The position numbers and the translations under genes were made by a program. A DNA stretch of 36,101 nt, from positions 1 to 36,101 of the forward strand of contig JBFMEX010000008.1 of assembly GCA_040752215.1 (NCBI GenBank). The letters are read 5' to 3'. Within the stretch, counting starts at the first letter, position 1; every line of letters begins with the position of its first letter. Origin of the DNA: JBFMEX01 sp040752215 (lineage in GTDB: Bacteria; Pseudomonadota; Alphaproteobacteria; Rhizobiales; Hyphomicrobiaceae). Shown piece after piece: positions 1 through 10,676 of the stretch. The notes beneath the pieces are model-generated. The model saw nothing but the letters and a program-made list of their open reading frames with translations. It made no database searches and was not told where the DNA came from.

Positions 1-27
1 ACAGATAAGGCCAATTTATCTCGGATC

Positions 28-53
28 CGAACATTTCCGAACACAGATTTGTT
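28..53 (+). promoter_or_regulatory. Possible EcfG-type promoter of the first nepR-like gene
   Basis: The sequence shows CGAAC at 28-32, a 17-base spacer, then TGTT at 50-53. The general-stress sigma factor EcfG of alphaproteobacteria recognises GGAAC-N16/17-CGTT, so seven of nine key bases fit. The site lies just upstream of a NepR-like gene, and nepR genes are often under EcfG control. The match is imperfect and the window edge hides the context, so this is only a candidate. Confidence 0.3.
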
Positions 54-111
54 AAACTTTTCCAGTACACTTCGCTTCCTGTGTTACCAACTCAGAGAAA
101 GGATCCGTTCT

Positions 112-339
112 GTGGGTTCCCTCAACAAGCATGAAACTTGGTATCAAAAGCGGACCCTGGATTCCGGGCGACCTGGATCAGCCAGCATCGCCGACTTTGA
201 GGCAGTGCTGGTCGAGCAACTCCGCGCCACCTTCATGTCTACGCTCTACGAGCCCATACCGCCTCGCCTCGTCGAGCGGCTTGAAGCCCTCTTCGAGGGT
301 CCAGAGGCATTTCGCCCGACCGAGGTAGCACGCAACTAG
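112..339 (+). CDS. nepR: NepR-like anti-sigma factor (copy 1)
   Basis: This 75-residue protein has the short helix-turn-helix pattern of NepR, the anti-sigma factor that holds EcfG inactive until phosphorylated PhyR removes it. The core is at about residues 31-60: a helix containing LVEQLRATF, then YEPIPPRLVERLEAL, which matches the family's LR..Y....EPIPDRF..LL. The frame is open from TTG 49, but I chose GTG 112 because AAAGGA stands 8 bases before it and the resulting length fits NepR (about 60-70 residues). A phyR-like gene lies 500 bases downstream and a second NepR-like gene converges on this one, with their stop codons overlapping at CTAG (336-339). No EcfG sigma gene is visible; it may lie left of the window. 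The assignment rests on motif recognition of a short domain. Confidence 0.68.
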   Translation: MGSLNKHETWYQKRTLDSGRPGSASIADFEAVLVEQLRATFMSTLYEPIPPRLVERLEALFEGPEAFRPTEVARN

Positions 340-641
340 AACGCGCCTGCCGTCTCCAAACGCTGCACCAGATAATGCAGCCGAGCCGGAATTGGCTCAC
401 GAAGAGCCTCTGCAAAATGCATTCTGAGGCCTTGACCGATCAGGTCAAGGCTCAAGTGGTCTGCTGCGGGATGGATCCCGGGGTCGAGCAACACGGACAC
501 CCCGTTCTTTCGGACCGCTCGTTCGAGCATCCGATGGCGGGGCTGCACCGACTGCCAAGCCGACCGACGCAACGCCCTGAAGGGATGGTCCTGCATTATT
601 TGCAGCAGTTTGATTTGCAGCAGTTTGGTCAACATGTTCAT
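336..641 (-). CDS. NepR-like anti-sigma factor (copy 2), antiparallel
   Basis: This 101-residue protein has a C-terminal NepR-like core at about residues 63-97 containing IGQGLRMHFAEAL and REPIPARLHYLVQRLE. The pattern matches the NepR helix, EPIP turn and second helix better than copy 1 does. The N-terminal half, rich in Arg, matches nothing I know and includes a KLLQI duplication made by a 15-base tandem repeat. The start could be ATG 641, ATG 635 or an internal Met; I see no strong ribosome binding site. It is transcribed divergently from the phyR-like gene and convergently with the first nepR-like gene. By family knowledge it would bind an ECF sigma factor or the PhyR sigma-like domain. 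Two antiparallel NepR-like genes beside one phyR is unusual. A longer, out-of-register N terminus from an earlier rearrangement is possible. Confidence 0.62.
   Translation of the reverse strand: MNMLTKLLQIKLLQIMQDHPFRALRRSAWQSVQPRHRMLERAVRKNGVSVLLDPGIHPAADHLSLDLIGQGLRMHFAEALREPIPARLHYLVQRLETAGAF
598..627. repeat. 15-bp perfect tandem duplication
   Basis: The unit ATTTGCAGCAGTTTG occurs twice head to tail. It lies at the start of the second NepR-like gene and duplicates five residues (KLLQI) without changing the frame. Confidence 0.9.
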
Positions 642-838
642 TGGACAAGGCCCTCGTTGGCATTCCTCCAGGGCATCTGCCTCGAAGGCGTTGCGCGTCT
701 GCCGCCAAGATTTGTTCGAAACATGAGCACTACCCGATTAACAATCTAGGCCAAATTACCATGTTTTCTGTTAACAATTGATTAGCGTTTATTTGTCTAT
801 CCTGAGCCCATTCAACGGTTGGCTGAAGGACATTTCGC
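642..838. other. Divergent intergenic region, nepR copy 2 / phyR
   Basis: These 197 bases must hold the promoters of the two divergent genes. They are noticeably AT-richer from 735 to 800, with related words GATTAACAAT (737-746) and GTTAACAATTGATT (770-783). I found no good GGAAC-N16/17-CGTT match on either strand, so EcfG autoregulation of phyR is not supported here. GAAGGA at 825-830 is the phyR ribosome binding site. Confidence 0.5.
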
Positions 839-1654
839 ATGAACCCGGCAAATGCCTTTCTGAGGGAGATACCCTGGCTTCGCCGTTTTGCTCGCGCTCT
901 GTGCGGCTCGCAAATGGTTGCCGACAGGCAGATAGAGGCCGTTCTGGTGCGAGCTCGGACCGAACCTGACCTGATGGAGGGCAACGGATCTCCGCGAGTG
1001 ATCCTCTTCCGAGCCTTCTGCCGGGTCTGGCGCAGCATGAACGGCGATGACCATTTGCTGCAAATGCTCTTGCCCGGCGATTGCCGCGGTCCGGAGCGTA
1101 TATTGGCGGCAATAACGCCGAATGCCCGGCAGGCCTTTCTGCTCTCGAGCCTCGAGGGCTTCTCGCCACCTGAGGTGGCCGACATCCTCGAGTGTTCGCA
1201 GATCGACGTGGCTGATCTGCTGCGCGATGCCCGCATGCAGATTGCGCAGCAGGCCGCGACGGGTGTCTTGATCATCGAGGACAAGGTGGCCATCGCGGAA
1301 CACCTCAAGACGGCAGTCGAGGAGATGGGGCATTGGGTTCAAGGCGTGACCGGCACCTTGAGCGAGACGAGATCGGTGATCTCAGAGTTGGAGCGCTTTC
1401 ATCTTCGCCCTGGGATCGTGCTGGCAGATGTGTTTCTCGCCGATGGTGCGTCCGGCATCGATGTCGTGAACGACATCATGGCCCATGGCGACGTGCCCGT
1501 TATTCTCATAGGTGGCCTACCGCACAACGCGGTGGCGGCAAGCCTCCCGAAGCCGATGTATATGCTTCGCGACCCGTTCTCGCGCGAATCTCTCGGCGCA
1601 GCGATAAGTCAAGCGCTGTTCTTCCAGGGCTCGGGAACTACGATCGAATTCTAA
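839..1654 (+). CDS. phyR: PhyR-type response regulator with atypical receiver
   Basis: This 271-residue protein has the PhyR layout: an ECF-sigma-like domain (about residues 5-138, with FLREIPWLRRFARAL at the start) followed by a receiver domain (about 143-262). In the general stress response, phosphorylated PhyR exposes its sigma-like domain and sequesters NepR, freeing EcfG. The receiver keeps the acidic pair E147-D148 and the phospho-acceptor D197 in VLADVFLADG. Aligned without gaps to PhyR from memory, the conserved Thr of the VTAYPE motif is Gly225 and the conserved Lys of the TKP motif is Asp245. Both normally couple phosphorylation to the conformational change, so signalling may be altered or phosphorylation-independent. 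The ending AISQALFF is typical of PhyR. ATG 839 follows GAAGGA by 8 bases. The family call is firm; the functional consequence is inferred. Confidence 0.88.
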   Translation: MNPANAFLREIPWLRRFARALCGSQMVADRQIEAVLVRARTEPDLMEGNGSPRVILFRAFCRVWRSMNGDDHLLQMLLPGDCRGPERILAAITPNARQAFLLSSLEGFSPPEVADILECSQIDVADLLRDARMQIAQQAATGVLIIEDKVAIAEHLKTAVEEMGHWVQGVTGTLSETRSVISELERFHLRPGIVLADVFLADGASGIDVVNDIMAHGDVPVILIGGLPHNAVAASLPKPMYMLRDPFSRESLGAAISQALFFQGSGTTIEF

Positions 1655-1679
1655 GGGCGACCGCAAGGCACAGCGCTGT

Positions 1680-1935
1680 GCGAGCGATCTGACCGACGAG
1701 AAGTGGGCCCTGAGCGGAGCAGCACATGCCGCGCCTAAGGTGGTGGCCGTCGGTTTTGTGCCCGCCTGCTTATACCGGCGTGCGAAAGAATCGACCTGCT
1801 GCCAGCGCCAGCCGTCGCGCCGGTATTTCTTTCATTGCACGCGGCGACACGCGTTCCGAGAGCCGGCCGCCGCGCGGCCAGTGGCAGCATGCGCGAAAAT
1901 TGCGCTCGTCGGTACTGCGGTCAATGTTCTTGCGA
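1680..1935 (+). pseudogene. Decayed IS5-type transposase N-terminal fragment
   Basis: Translation from 1680 gives SDLTDEKWAL, the hallmark opening of IS5-group transposases (SDLTDxEWxLIEP). After that the match continues only weakly and in changing frames: EQHMPR-like text in another frame, then a Cys-Gln-rich stretch near 1796-1815 that recalls the TGCQW motif. No frame runs through, no catalytic domain is present and I see no terminal inverted repeats. It lies between phyR and the end of mutT and looks like an old, frameshifted insertion remnant. Only the first ten residues are a strong match. Confidence 0.5.
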
Positions 1936-1950
1936 CGTAGGGCCTCTTGA

Positions 1951-2370
1951 TCACCCCAGCAGGTCTCTGAGCCACGGAACCAGCGGCGCGTCGGCCGGCG
2001 GCATCGGGTAGCTCGAGAGCCGGCTCGCCCGCACCCAGGCGATCTCCTGCCCCTCGCGCGGGTCGACCTCGCCCTCCCAGTTGCGGCAGAGATAGAGCGG
2101 CATCAGCAGGTGGAACGTCTCGTAGGTGTGGCTGGCGAAGCAGAACGGGGCGAGGCACGTCTCGCACACCTCGATGCCGAGCTCTTCTTGCAGCTCGCGG
2201 CAGAGCGCGGCCTCCGGCGTTTCGCCCGCATCCACCTTGCCGCCCGGAAACTCCCACAGCCCGGCAAGCTGCTTGCCGTCCGGCCTGCGGGAGATCAGCA
2301 CGCGGTTGTCGCGGTCGACCAATGCCGCGGCGACGACGAGCAGCAGCTTGCGGGGTGGAGGCGGCGACAT
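1951..2370 (-). CDS. mutT: MutT-family Nudix hydrolase (8-oxo-dGTP diphosphatase)
   Basis: This 139-residue protein carries a complete Nudix box at residues 43-66: GGKVDAGE, then REL, QEELGI, fitting GX5EX7REUXEEXGU. MutT removes oxidised 8-oxo-dGTP from the nucleotide pool and so prevents A:T to C:G mutations. The LAGLWEFPGGK segment just before the box is typical of MutT rather than other Nudix enzymes. The reading frame is open far upstream, but I chose ATG 2370, which gives the usual MutT length and sits 17 bases after the stop of the methyltransferase gene. It is the last gene of a minus-strand block (ppiC, argJ, tpm-like, mutT). In many alphaproteobacteria argJ and mutT are adjacent. 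Confidence 0.9.
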   Translation of the reverse strand: MSPPPPRKLLLVVAAALVDRDNRVLISRRPDGKQLAGLWEFPGGKVDAGETPEAALCRELQEELGIEVCETCLAPFCFASHTYETFHLLMPLYLCRNWEGEVDPREGQEIAWVRASRLSSYPMPPADAPLVPWLRDLLG

Positions 2371-2387
2371 CCGATGCGCTCCCGGCG

Positions 2388-3044
2388 CTATCTGCGCGTG
2401 AGCACGAGAGCGGTCTCGGTCAAGCCGGAGAGCCCGCGCTTGGCCAGACCGGGATTGGCCGACAGCACCTCGCGCGCCTCGAGCTCGGTGATGTCGAACG
2501 CAGCCCGGAGCATATCTCGGACCCGCGCGCGCGGGGCCGGGAACGGCGGCCCCGTCATCTCCGCCGAATCGAACTCGAGCCCGATCAGCAGCAGCGGCAC
2601 GCTCGCGGGAGTGAGCCGCGCCAGCGCATCGGCGAAACGCGGCTGCTCGGCCGGCGGGAACGCGACCAGCGAGGCACGGTCGTAGACGCCGGCCACACCG
2701 GCCGTCACCGCTGGCGGCAGCGCGAAGATGTCGCCGCACCAGAGCGCATACGGCTCGGCGCGCTTGACCAGGAAGCCGTCGTGAAATTCGATTGCGGGCG
2801 TCAGCCCCTCGGCCGCGAAGAAGTCGTCGATCGCCATCTCGACGAGCTCGACGCCGATCACGCGATGGCCTTGCGCCGCGAGCCAAGCCATGTCGCGGCT
2901 CTTGCCGCACAGCGGCACCAGCACCTCCGAGCCCTTGGCGAGGCCGAGCTCCGGCCAGTGGCGGATCAGCAGGTCGTGCACCTCGGGCCGGTGGAAGCCG
3001 ATGTCGCCGGTGCGCCAGCGCTCGTGCCAGAAATCGGGTTCCAT
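2388..3044 (-). CDS. tpm: Thiopurine S-methyltransferase-like SAM methyltransferase
   Basis: This 218-residue protein matches the bacterial TPMT family throughout: it opens with EPDFWHERW, has the SAM-binding stretch EVLVPLCGKSRDMAWLAAQG (about 41-60) followed by HRVIGVELVE, and the later segment VYDRASLVAFPP (about 118-129). Family members methylate thiols and, in some proteobacteria, selenium and tellurium compounds; the natural substrate here cannot be read from sequence. The frame is open upstream, but ATG 3044 is preceded by an excellent AGGAGGT. It sits 31 bases after argJ and 17 bases before mutT, so it is probably cotranscribed. The position inside the argJ-mutT pair suggests a later insertion into the operon. 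Confidence 0.88.
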   Translation of the reverse strand: MEPDFWHERWRTGDIGFHRPEVHDLLIRHWPELGLAKGSEVLVPLCGKSRDMAWLAAQGHRVIGVELVEMAIDDFFAAEGLTPAIEFHDGFLVKRAEPYALWCGDIFALPPAVTAGVAGVYDRASLVAFPPAEQPRFADALARLTPASVPLLLIGLEFDSAEMTGPPFPAPRARVRDMLRAAFDITELEAREVLSANPGLAKRGLSGLTETALVLTRR

Positions 3045-3075
3045 GGCCGCACCTCCTATCGCCGGGCGCTCGCGC

Positions 3076-4323
3076 TCAGCTCCGGTAATCGGCGTTGATC
3101 GACACGTAGTCATGGGTGAGATCGCAGGTCCAAACCGTCGCCTTGGCCGCGCCGACGCCGACGTCGACCCGGATCACGATCTCGCGGTTCTTCATGTAGC
3201 GCGCCGCCACCGGCTCGGAGTACTCGGGCGCCCGCTCGCCGTTGGCGGCGACCCGGTGCGGGCCGAGCCAGATCGAGAGCTTGTCGCGGTCGGCAGCCTC
3301 GCCCGACTTGCCGACGGCCATCACCACCCGGCCCCAGTTCGGATCCTCGCCGGCGATCGCGGTTTTCAGGATCGGCGAGTTGGCACAGGCGAGCGCGATC
3401 CGCCGCGCGGCGGCCCACGACTCGGCCCCCTCGATCTCGAAGGTGACGAACTTGGACAGTCCCTCGCCGTCCTTGGCGACCTGGATCGCGAGATCGCGCA
3501 TCAGGTTGTTGAGCGCCCACTTGAAGCCGTCGAGCCGCGCGTCGCCCGTGCCGGCGAGAAGCGGCTGGCCGCGCCTGGCCGCCGCGCCGGTGGCGAACAG
3601 GAGGCAGGTGTCGCTGGTCGAAGTATCGCCGTCGACCGTCAGGCAGTTGAACGTCGTGGCCGCCGCCTCGGTGACGAGGTGCTGCAGCGCCGGCTGCGGG
3701 ATCGCCGCGTCGGTGAACATGAAGCAGAGCATCGTCGCCATGTCGGGAGCGATCATGCCGGCGCCTTTGCAGAAGCCGTTGAGCGTCACCTCGACCCCGC
3801 CGATCTCGCACGTCCGCGTCGCGAGCTTCGGGTAGGTGTCGGTGGTCATGATCGCGCGCGCCGCCGCCTCGAAGCGGTCGGCCTCCGCCTTGCCGGCGAG
3901 CCTGCTGAGCAGCTGCGCGAACTTGCCCGCATCCATCGGCTCGCCGATCACGCCGGTCGAGGCGACGAACACCTCCTCCGGTTTGCAGCCCGCCGCCTTG
4001 GCGGCAAAGGCGACCGTGGTCGCCACCGCCTCGCGCCCTTTCTGGCCGGTGAACGCGTTGGCATTGCCGGAGTTGACGACCAGCATCCGCGCGCGGCCGC
4101 TCTTCAGCCCCTCGCGGCACCATAGCACCGGCGCCGAGCAGGTCTTCGACTGCGTCAGCACGCCGGCGGCGACCGTGCCCGGATCGAGCACGCCGACCAG
4201 AAGGTCGGTACGCCCCTTGTAGCGGATACCGGCCTCGGCGGTCGCGAATCTGACGCCGTCGATCGGGCCGAGACGGACCAGCTTGTCGGGCGCAAACGGG
4301 GAAATGGTCGCATTCTTGCCCAT
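3076..4323 (-). CDS. argJ: Bifunctional glutamate N-acetyltransferase / amino-acid acetyltransferase
   Basis: ArgJ moves the acetyl group from N-acetylornithine to glutamate and, in bifunctional forms, makes acetylglutamate from acetyl-CoA, the first and fifth steps of arginine synthesis. The protein is 415 residues, normal for the family. It has the conserved KGAGMIAPDMATML, where the Thr before Met-Leu is the self-cleavage site and nucleophile that splits the protein into alpha and beta chains. NSGNANA and STGVIGEP in the first half and GEDPNWGR in the second are also diagnostic. The start is ATG 4323 (MGKNATISP), preceded by GGAGAG. It follows the PpiC gene in the same direction, a common alphaproteobacterial pairing. 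Confidence 0.96.
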   Translation of the reverse strand: MGKNATISPFAPDKLVRLGPIDGVRFATAEAGIRYKGRTDLLVGVLDPGTVAAGVLTQSKTCSAPVLWCREGLKSGRARMLVVNSGNANAFTGQKGREAVATTVAFAAKAAGCKPEEVFVASTGVIGEPMDAGKFAQLLSRLAGKAEADRFEAAARAIMTTDTYPKLATRTCEIGGVEVTLNGFCKGAGMIAPDMATMLCFMFTDAAIPQPALQHLVTEAAATTFNCLTVDGDTSTSDTCLLFATGAAARRGQPLLAGTGDARLDGFKWALNNLMRDLAIQVAKDGEGLSKFVTFEIEGAESWAAARRIALACANSPILKTAIAGEDPNWGRVVMAVGKSGEAADRDKLSIWLGPHRVAANGERAPEYSEPVAARYMKNREIVIRVDVGVGAAKATVWTCDLTHDYVSINADYRS

Positions 4324-4426
4324 CGGGCTCTCCGCCACACGAAAACTCTCGCGGTCCCTCGACCGCCGCCCCGAGCCGGCAGGCGAAAGCACTGATCGAC
4401 CATGCCGCTGGTTACGCGGGGCGGCC

Positions 4427-4443
4427 TCCCCGCGAAAGCGGGA
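4427..4443. repeat. Short palindromic intergenic repeat (GAAA loop)
   Basis: TCCCCGCGAAAGCGGGA forms a five-base-pair stem CCCGC/GCGGG with a GAAA loop, followed by ATCTC. It resembles the dispersed palindromes (CCCGCnnnAGCGGG type) found between genes of many alphaproteobacteria, and is related in shape to the repeats at 21877, 22029 and 22325. Confidence 0.6.
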
Positions 4444-4542
4444 ATCTCGGACTGAGAGTCGCCGCGCGCAAAAAGAGGGAATACCGGCGCGCGAACCCGC
4501 CAATCCCAACGAGCCGTAACCTTCGCGCGCTGGTATGAAACA

Positions 4543-4573
4543 GATCGGGCCGCCCGAATCAAGCGGCCCGATC
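4543..4573 (-). terminator. Stem-loop terminator after ppiC
   Basis: An 11-base perfect inverted repeat, GATCGGGCCGC and GCGGCCCGATC, is separated by 9 bases. It lies 30 bases beyond the stop codon of the PpiC gene, which reads toward it. The T-run on the minus strand is weak (TGTTTC), so termination efficiency is uncertain. Confidence 0.6.
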
Positions 4574-4602
4574 GAGATCGGATTGCCTGCGGAGCGCCGG
4601 CG

Positions 4603-5541
4603 CTACTTCTTGTCCTTGCCGGACTGCTCGGCCTCGAGCTTCTTGATCTGCTCCTCGATCAGCTTCTGCTGCGCCTCGGCCTGCTTCTCCTGGGCCTCGA
4701 CCTGCTTCTTGATCGCCGCATCCAGGTATTCGACGCCGGCCTTCTTCCGGAGCTCCGCGCCGACCGACTGCTCCTTGTTCTGGATCATGCCGGAGAGGAT
4801 CATCTCCTTGACCTCGTCGAAGCTCGGCGGCGCCTTCTTGCGCTTGTCCTCGAGCTTGATCAGGTGCCAGCCGAACTGGCTCTTCACCGGCTCCGACAGC
4901 TTGCCCTTTTCGAGCGCAAACGCCGCCGCCTCGAACTCCGGCACCATGCGGCCCTTGGCGAAGTGGGGGTAGAGCCCGCCGTTGTCCTTGCTTCCGGGGT
5001 CCGTCGAGTGCTCCTTGGCCAGCGCCGCGAAGTCCGCCCCGCCCTCGAGCTTCATCTTCAGCTCCTTGGCGAGGTCCTCGCTCTCGACGAGGATGTGGCG
5101 CACCTGCACCTCCTCCTCCTCGGGAATGCTCTTGACCTTGTCGTCGTAGAACGTCTTCGCCGCCGCCTCGCTGATCGAGCCCTTGACCGCCTTGTCGACG
5201 TAGGCGTCGCGCAGCGCGCGCCGGCGCCAGTAGCGCATGCGGCTCTCGAACTCGGGGCCAGAGCCCATGTTGGCTCCCTCGGCGGCGTCGGCGAACAGCT
5301 GGTTCTCGACCAGGTACTCGACGAAGATGCGCCGCCGCGTGTCGTTGGGCAGGCTCGCAATCTGGTCGCCGAGCCGCGCGCCGAGCTCTTCCTCGGCGAG
5401 CTTGAGATCGGCCTCGGTCAGGCTCTTGCCGTTGACCTTGGCGACGACGGTGTCGTCGGCGGCGGTCACGATCGAGGCGAGACCGGCGACGGCGCCGGCG
5501 ACGAGCGTGGCGAGAAGCGGCGCGCGGAAAGTCGATATCAC
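4603..5541 (-). CDS. Periplasmic PpiC-type peptidyl-prolyl isomerase / foldase
   Basis: This 312-residue exported protein has an N-terminal hydrophobic segment (about residues 6-24, ending near VTAADD) as signal peptide. A SurA-like N-terminal helical region (about 25-140) follows, then a parvulin domain (about 150-250) with VRHILVESED and STDPGSKDNGGLYPHF, and a Lys/Glu/Gln-rich coiled-coil tail. Such proteins catalyse cis-trans isomerisation of proline bonds and help fold secreted proteins in the periplasm. No lipobox Cys is visible, so it is not a typical PrsA lipoprotein. The start is GTG 5541, with GAGG six bases upstream; no in-frame ATG gives a signal peptide. It is divergent from secA, a sensible pairing of export and folding. 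PrsA/SurA-like naming is by family resemblance. Confidence 0.9.
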   Translation of the reverse strand: MISTFRAPLLATLVAGAVAGLASIVTAADDTVVAKVNGKSLTEADLKLAEEELGARLGDQIASLPNDTRRRIFVEYLVENQLFADAAEGANMGSGPEFESRMRYWRRRALRDAYVDKAVKGSISEAAAKTFYDDKVKSIPEEEEVQVRHILVESEDLAKELKMKLEGGADFAALAKEHSTDPGSKDNGGLYPHFAKGRMVPEFEAAAFALEKGKLSEPVKSQFGWHLIKLEDKRKKAPPSFDEVKEMILSGMIQNKEQSVGAELRKKAGVEYLDAAIKKQVEAQEKQAEAQQKLIEEQIKKLEAEQSGKDKK

Positions 5542-5723
5542 GGGGAACCTCGTTGTTCGCTGGTCGGTCAGACCGCTCTCGCCCCCGGTGCGAGGCGCGA
5601 GGCGGCATGGCCCGGAATTCGGGCGCATGCATAGACGCGCGTGCCCGGGGTGCCAAGTTAACATTTCGAGAAGTGGCGGCATCGAGGCCGGGCGGGGCCG
5701 GCCTCGCGGCGGAACGGGTCGCG

Positions 5724-5753
5724 TTGACAAGCTGCGCTCCGGCTCACTATGTC
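5724..5753 (+). promoter_or_regulatory. Sigma-70-type promoter for secA
   Basis: TTGACA at 5724-5729 is a perfect -35 box. TATGTC at 5748-5753 is a fair -10 box at 18 bases spacing (or CTATGT at 17). It lies about 165 bases upstream of the secA start. The rest of the 375-base ppiC-secA intergenic region shows no other gene. Confidence 0.55.
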
Positions 5754-5916
5754 TCGGCCAGCGCGCGCCGAAGAGCCCGGTTGCCCGGCCGTGCAACTGG
5801 CTTCTCTCCGCGCGGGATTGGGTATATGACCCGGCGTTGAACTGGGTGGACGCGCATGCGTCCGCGGTCGATTGCCGCGGGCGCGCGCCGCTGTTGGCTA
5901 TCGAGGACAGGCACGA

Positions 5917-8847
<2,931 letters not shown>

Positions 8848-8894
8848 GCTGGGGCAGAGCACCATGTATCGAGCGTAGCGAGCGGTAGGCCCAC

Positions 8895-10652
8895 GTGCGA
8901 ATCCTCGGTCTCGTCGGGGCCACTCACGACAGCGGCCTCGCCATCCTCGACGATGGCCGCATCGAGCTGGTGCTCGAGGAGGAGCGCTTCGACCGCGAAA
9001 AGCGCACCAAGGCCTTTCCCCGCCGCGCCATGATCGCCGCCCTCGGCGAGGGCGCCGAGCGGCTCGACGCGATCGACGTCATCACCACGCCGTGGGACGT
9101 GGCCCGGCTCAGACGCAGCTTCATGGGCGCGGTTCTGCGCCGGTTCCCCTTGAGCCTCGCTTTCCTGAGCGAGCGCTCGCATACTCCGCAGCGCAACGAG
9201 ATCGTGCTGTTGAACGCCTACCTCGAGCGCAAGCTGAGACGGCTTGCCGGCGAGCGGCGACTGCCGCCGATCGTCAACGTCGGCCATCACGACTCGCACG
9301 CCGCGACGTTCTTCGTCTCCCCGTTCGAGGAGGCGACGGTGCTGGTGATGGACGGCTTTGGCGACGATGCGGCAACCAGCGTCTACACCGGCGCCGGCAA
9401 CCGCCTGACGCGCCACTGGCACACCGACATCTTCAACTCGCTCGGCATGGTCTACACCATCGTCACCGAGTTCCTGGGCTTCGGCGGCTTCTCCGACGAG
9501 GGCAAGGTGATGGCGCTCGCCGCCTACGGCGACCAGAGCCTCGTCCAGCGCTTCCGCGACGTGGTCCGCCTCGAGCCGGACGGCCGCTACCAGGTCAACA
9601 TGAGCTATTTCAGCTTCGACGCATTCGGCGAGCTGCGCCCCTTCAAGCGCAAGTTCCTCGACGCGTTCGGCCCGCCGCGGCGCCATGGCGCGGAGATCAC
9701 CGATCGCCACCGCGCGCTCGCCGCCGCGCTCCAGCGCGTCACCGAGGAGACGATCCTGCACGTGCTGCGCAGTCTCGAGCGGCGCTTCCCCTCCCGCAAT
9801 CTGGTGCTGTCGGGCGGTGTCGCGCTCAACTGCGTCGCCAACGCACGCATCCTCGCCGACACCGGCTACGAGCGCGTCTGGGTGCCGCCGTGCGCATCCG
9901 ACACCGGCGCCCCGCTCGGCAGCGCGCTCTGGCACCATCATCAGACGCTCGGCCAACCGCGCAATGGCGAGCTCGAGCACGCGTTCTATGGCCTCGCCTA
10001 CACGGACGCGGAGATCACGGCCGCGCTGCAGGCGGCCGGGCTCGCCGGCGAGCGGATGGAGGAGGGAGCCCTGATCGAGCGCGCCGCCCGCGATCTCGCC
10101 GACGGGCGCATCGTCGGCTGGTTCCAGGGCCGCTTCGAGATGGGCCCGCGCGCGCTCGGCAACCGCTCGATCCTCGCCGACCCACGCCGCGAGTCGATGA
10201 AGGACGTGATCAACGCCCGCATCAAGCACCGCGAGCCGTTCCGCCCGTTCGCACCGGCCGTGCTCGTCGAGCGGGCACCCGAGCTGTTCGAGATCGCCCA
10301 GCCCGATCCGTTCATGACCCTGGCCCCCCGCGTCAGGCCCGAGAAGCGCCACCTGATCCCGGCCGCCGTGCACGTCGACGGAACGGGGCGCATCCAGACC
10401 GTCGAGCGCAGCGCCAACCCGCGCTATTATGGTGTGATTGAGGCATTCGGCCGGCTGACCGGCGTGCCGGTGCTGCTCAACACGAGCTTCAACCGGCAGG
10501 AGCCGATCGTGGCCAGCCCCGCCGAGGCGATCTCCTGCTTCCTCCGCACCGACATGGACGTGCTCGTCCTCGGCGACTACTACGTCACCGACCGCAATCT
10601 CGCGGCCGTCGAAATGGCGCGTACCAGCTTCTCGCCGCGGCGCGGTCCATAG
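8895..10652 (+). CDS. NodU/CmcH-family O-carbamoyltransferase
   Basis: This 585-residue protein belongs to the carbamoyltransferase family that includes NodU (Nod factor), CmcH (cephamycin) and TobZ (tobramycin). These enzymes join carbamoyl phosphate and ATP and transfer the carbamoyl group to a hydroxyl of a sugar or natural product. The N-terminal Kae1-like domain has the metal-binding GHHDSHA near 129-135 and VMDGFGDDA near 151-159. The C-terminal YrdC-like domain has GRFEMGPRALGNRSIL near 410-425 and LLNTSFN near 526-532. GTG 8895 is the start (MRILGL), 47 bases after secA. No glycosyltransferase, nod or antibiotic cluster is nearby, so the substrate is unknown. The family call is secure; the role is not. 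Confidence 0.92.
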   Translation: MRILGLVGATHDSGLAILDDGRIELVLEEERFDREKRTKAFPRRAMIAALGEGAERLDAIDVITTPWDVARLRRSFMGAVLRRFPLSLAFLSERSHTPQRNEIVLLNAYLERKLRRLAGERRLPPIVNVGHHDSHAATFFVSPFEEATVLVMDGFGDDAATSVYTGAGNRLTRHWHTDIFNSLGMVYTIVTEFLGFGGFSDEGKVMALAAYGDQSLVQRFRDVVRLEPDGRYQVNMSYFSFDAFGELRPFKRKFLDAFGPPRRHGAEITDRHRALAAALQRVTEETILHVLRSLERRFPSRNLVLSGGVALNCVANARILADTGYERVWVPPCASDTGAPLGSALWHHHQTLGQPRNGELEHAFYGLAYTDAEITAALQAAGLAGERMEEGALIERAARDLADGRIVGWFQGRFEMGPRALGNRSILADPRRESMKDVINARIKHREPFRPFAPAVLVERAPELFEIAQPDPFMTLAPRVRPEKRHLIPAAVHVDGTGRIQTVERSANPRYYGVIEAFGRLTGVPVLLNTSFNRQEPIVASPAEAISCFLRTDMDVLVLGDYYVTDRNLAAVEMARTSFSPRRGP

Positions 10653-10676
10653 TCGCGATGGACGCGACAGGTCGTG

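Noticed and set aside
375..749. Plus-strand frame opposite the second NepR-like gene
   Set aside because: The minus strand has the NepR motif; this frame has no recognisable features.
642..838. EcfG promoter in the nepR2-phyR gap
   Set aside because: No GGAAC-N16/17-CGTT match on either strand that fits the spacing.
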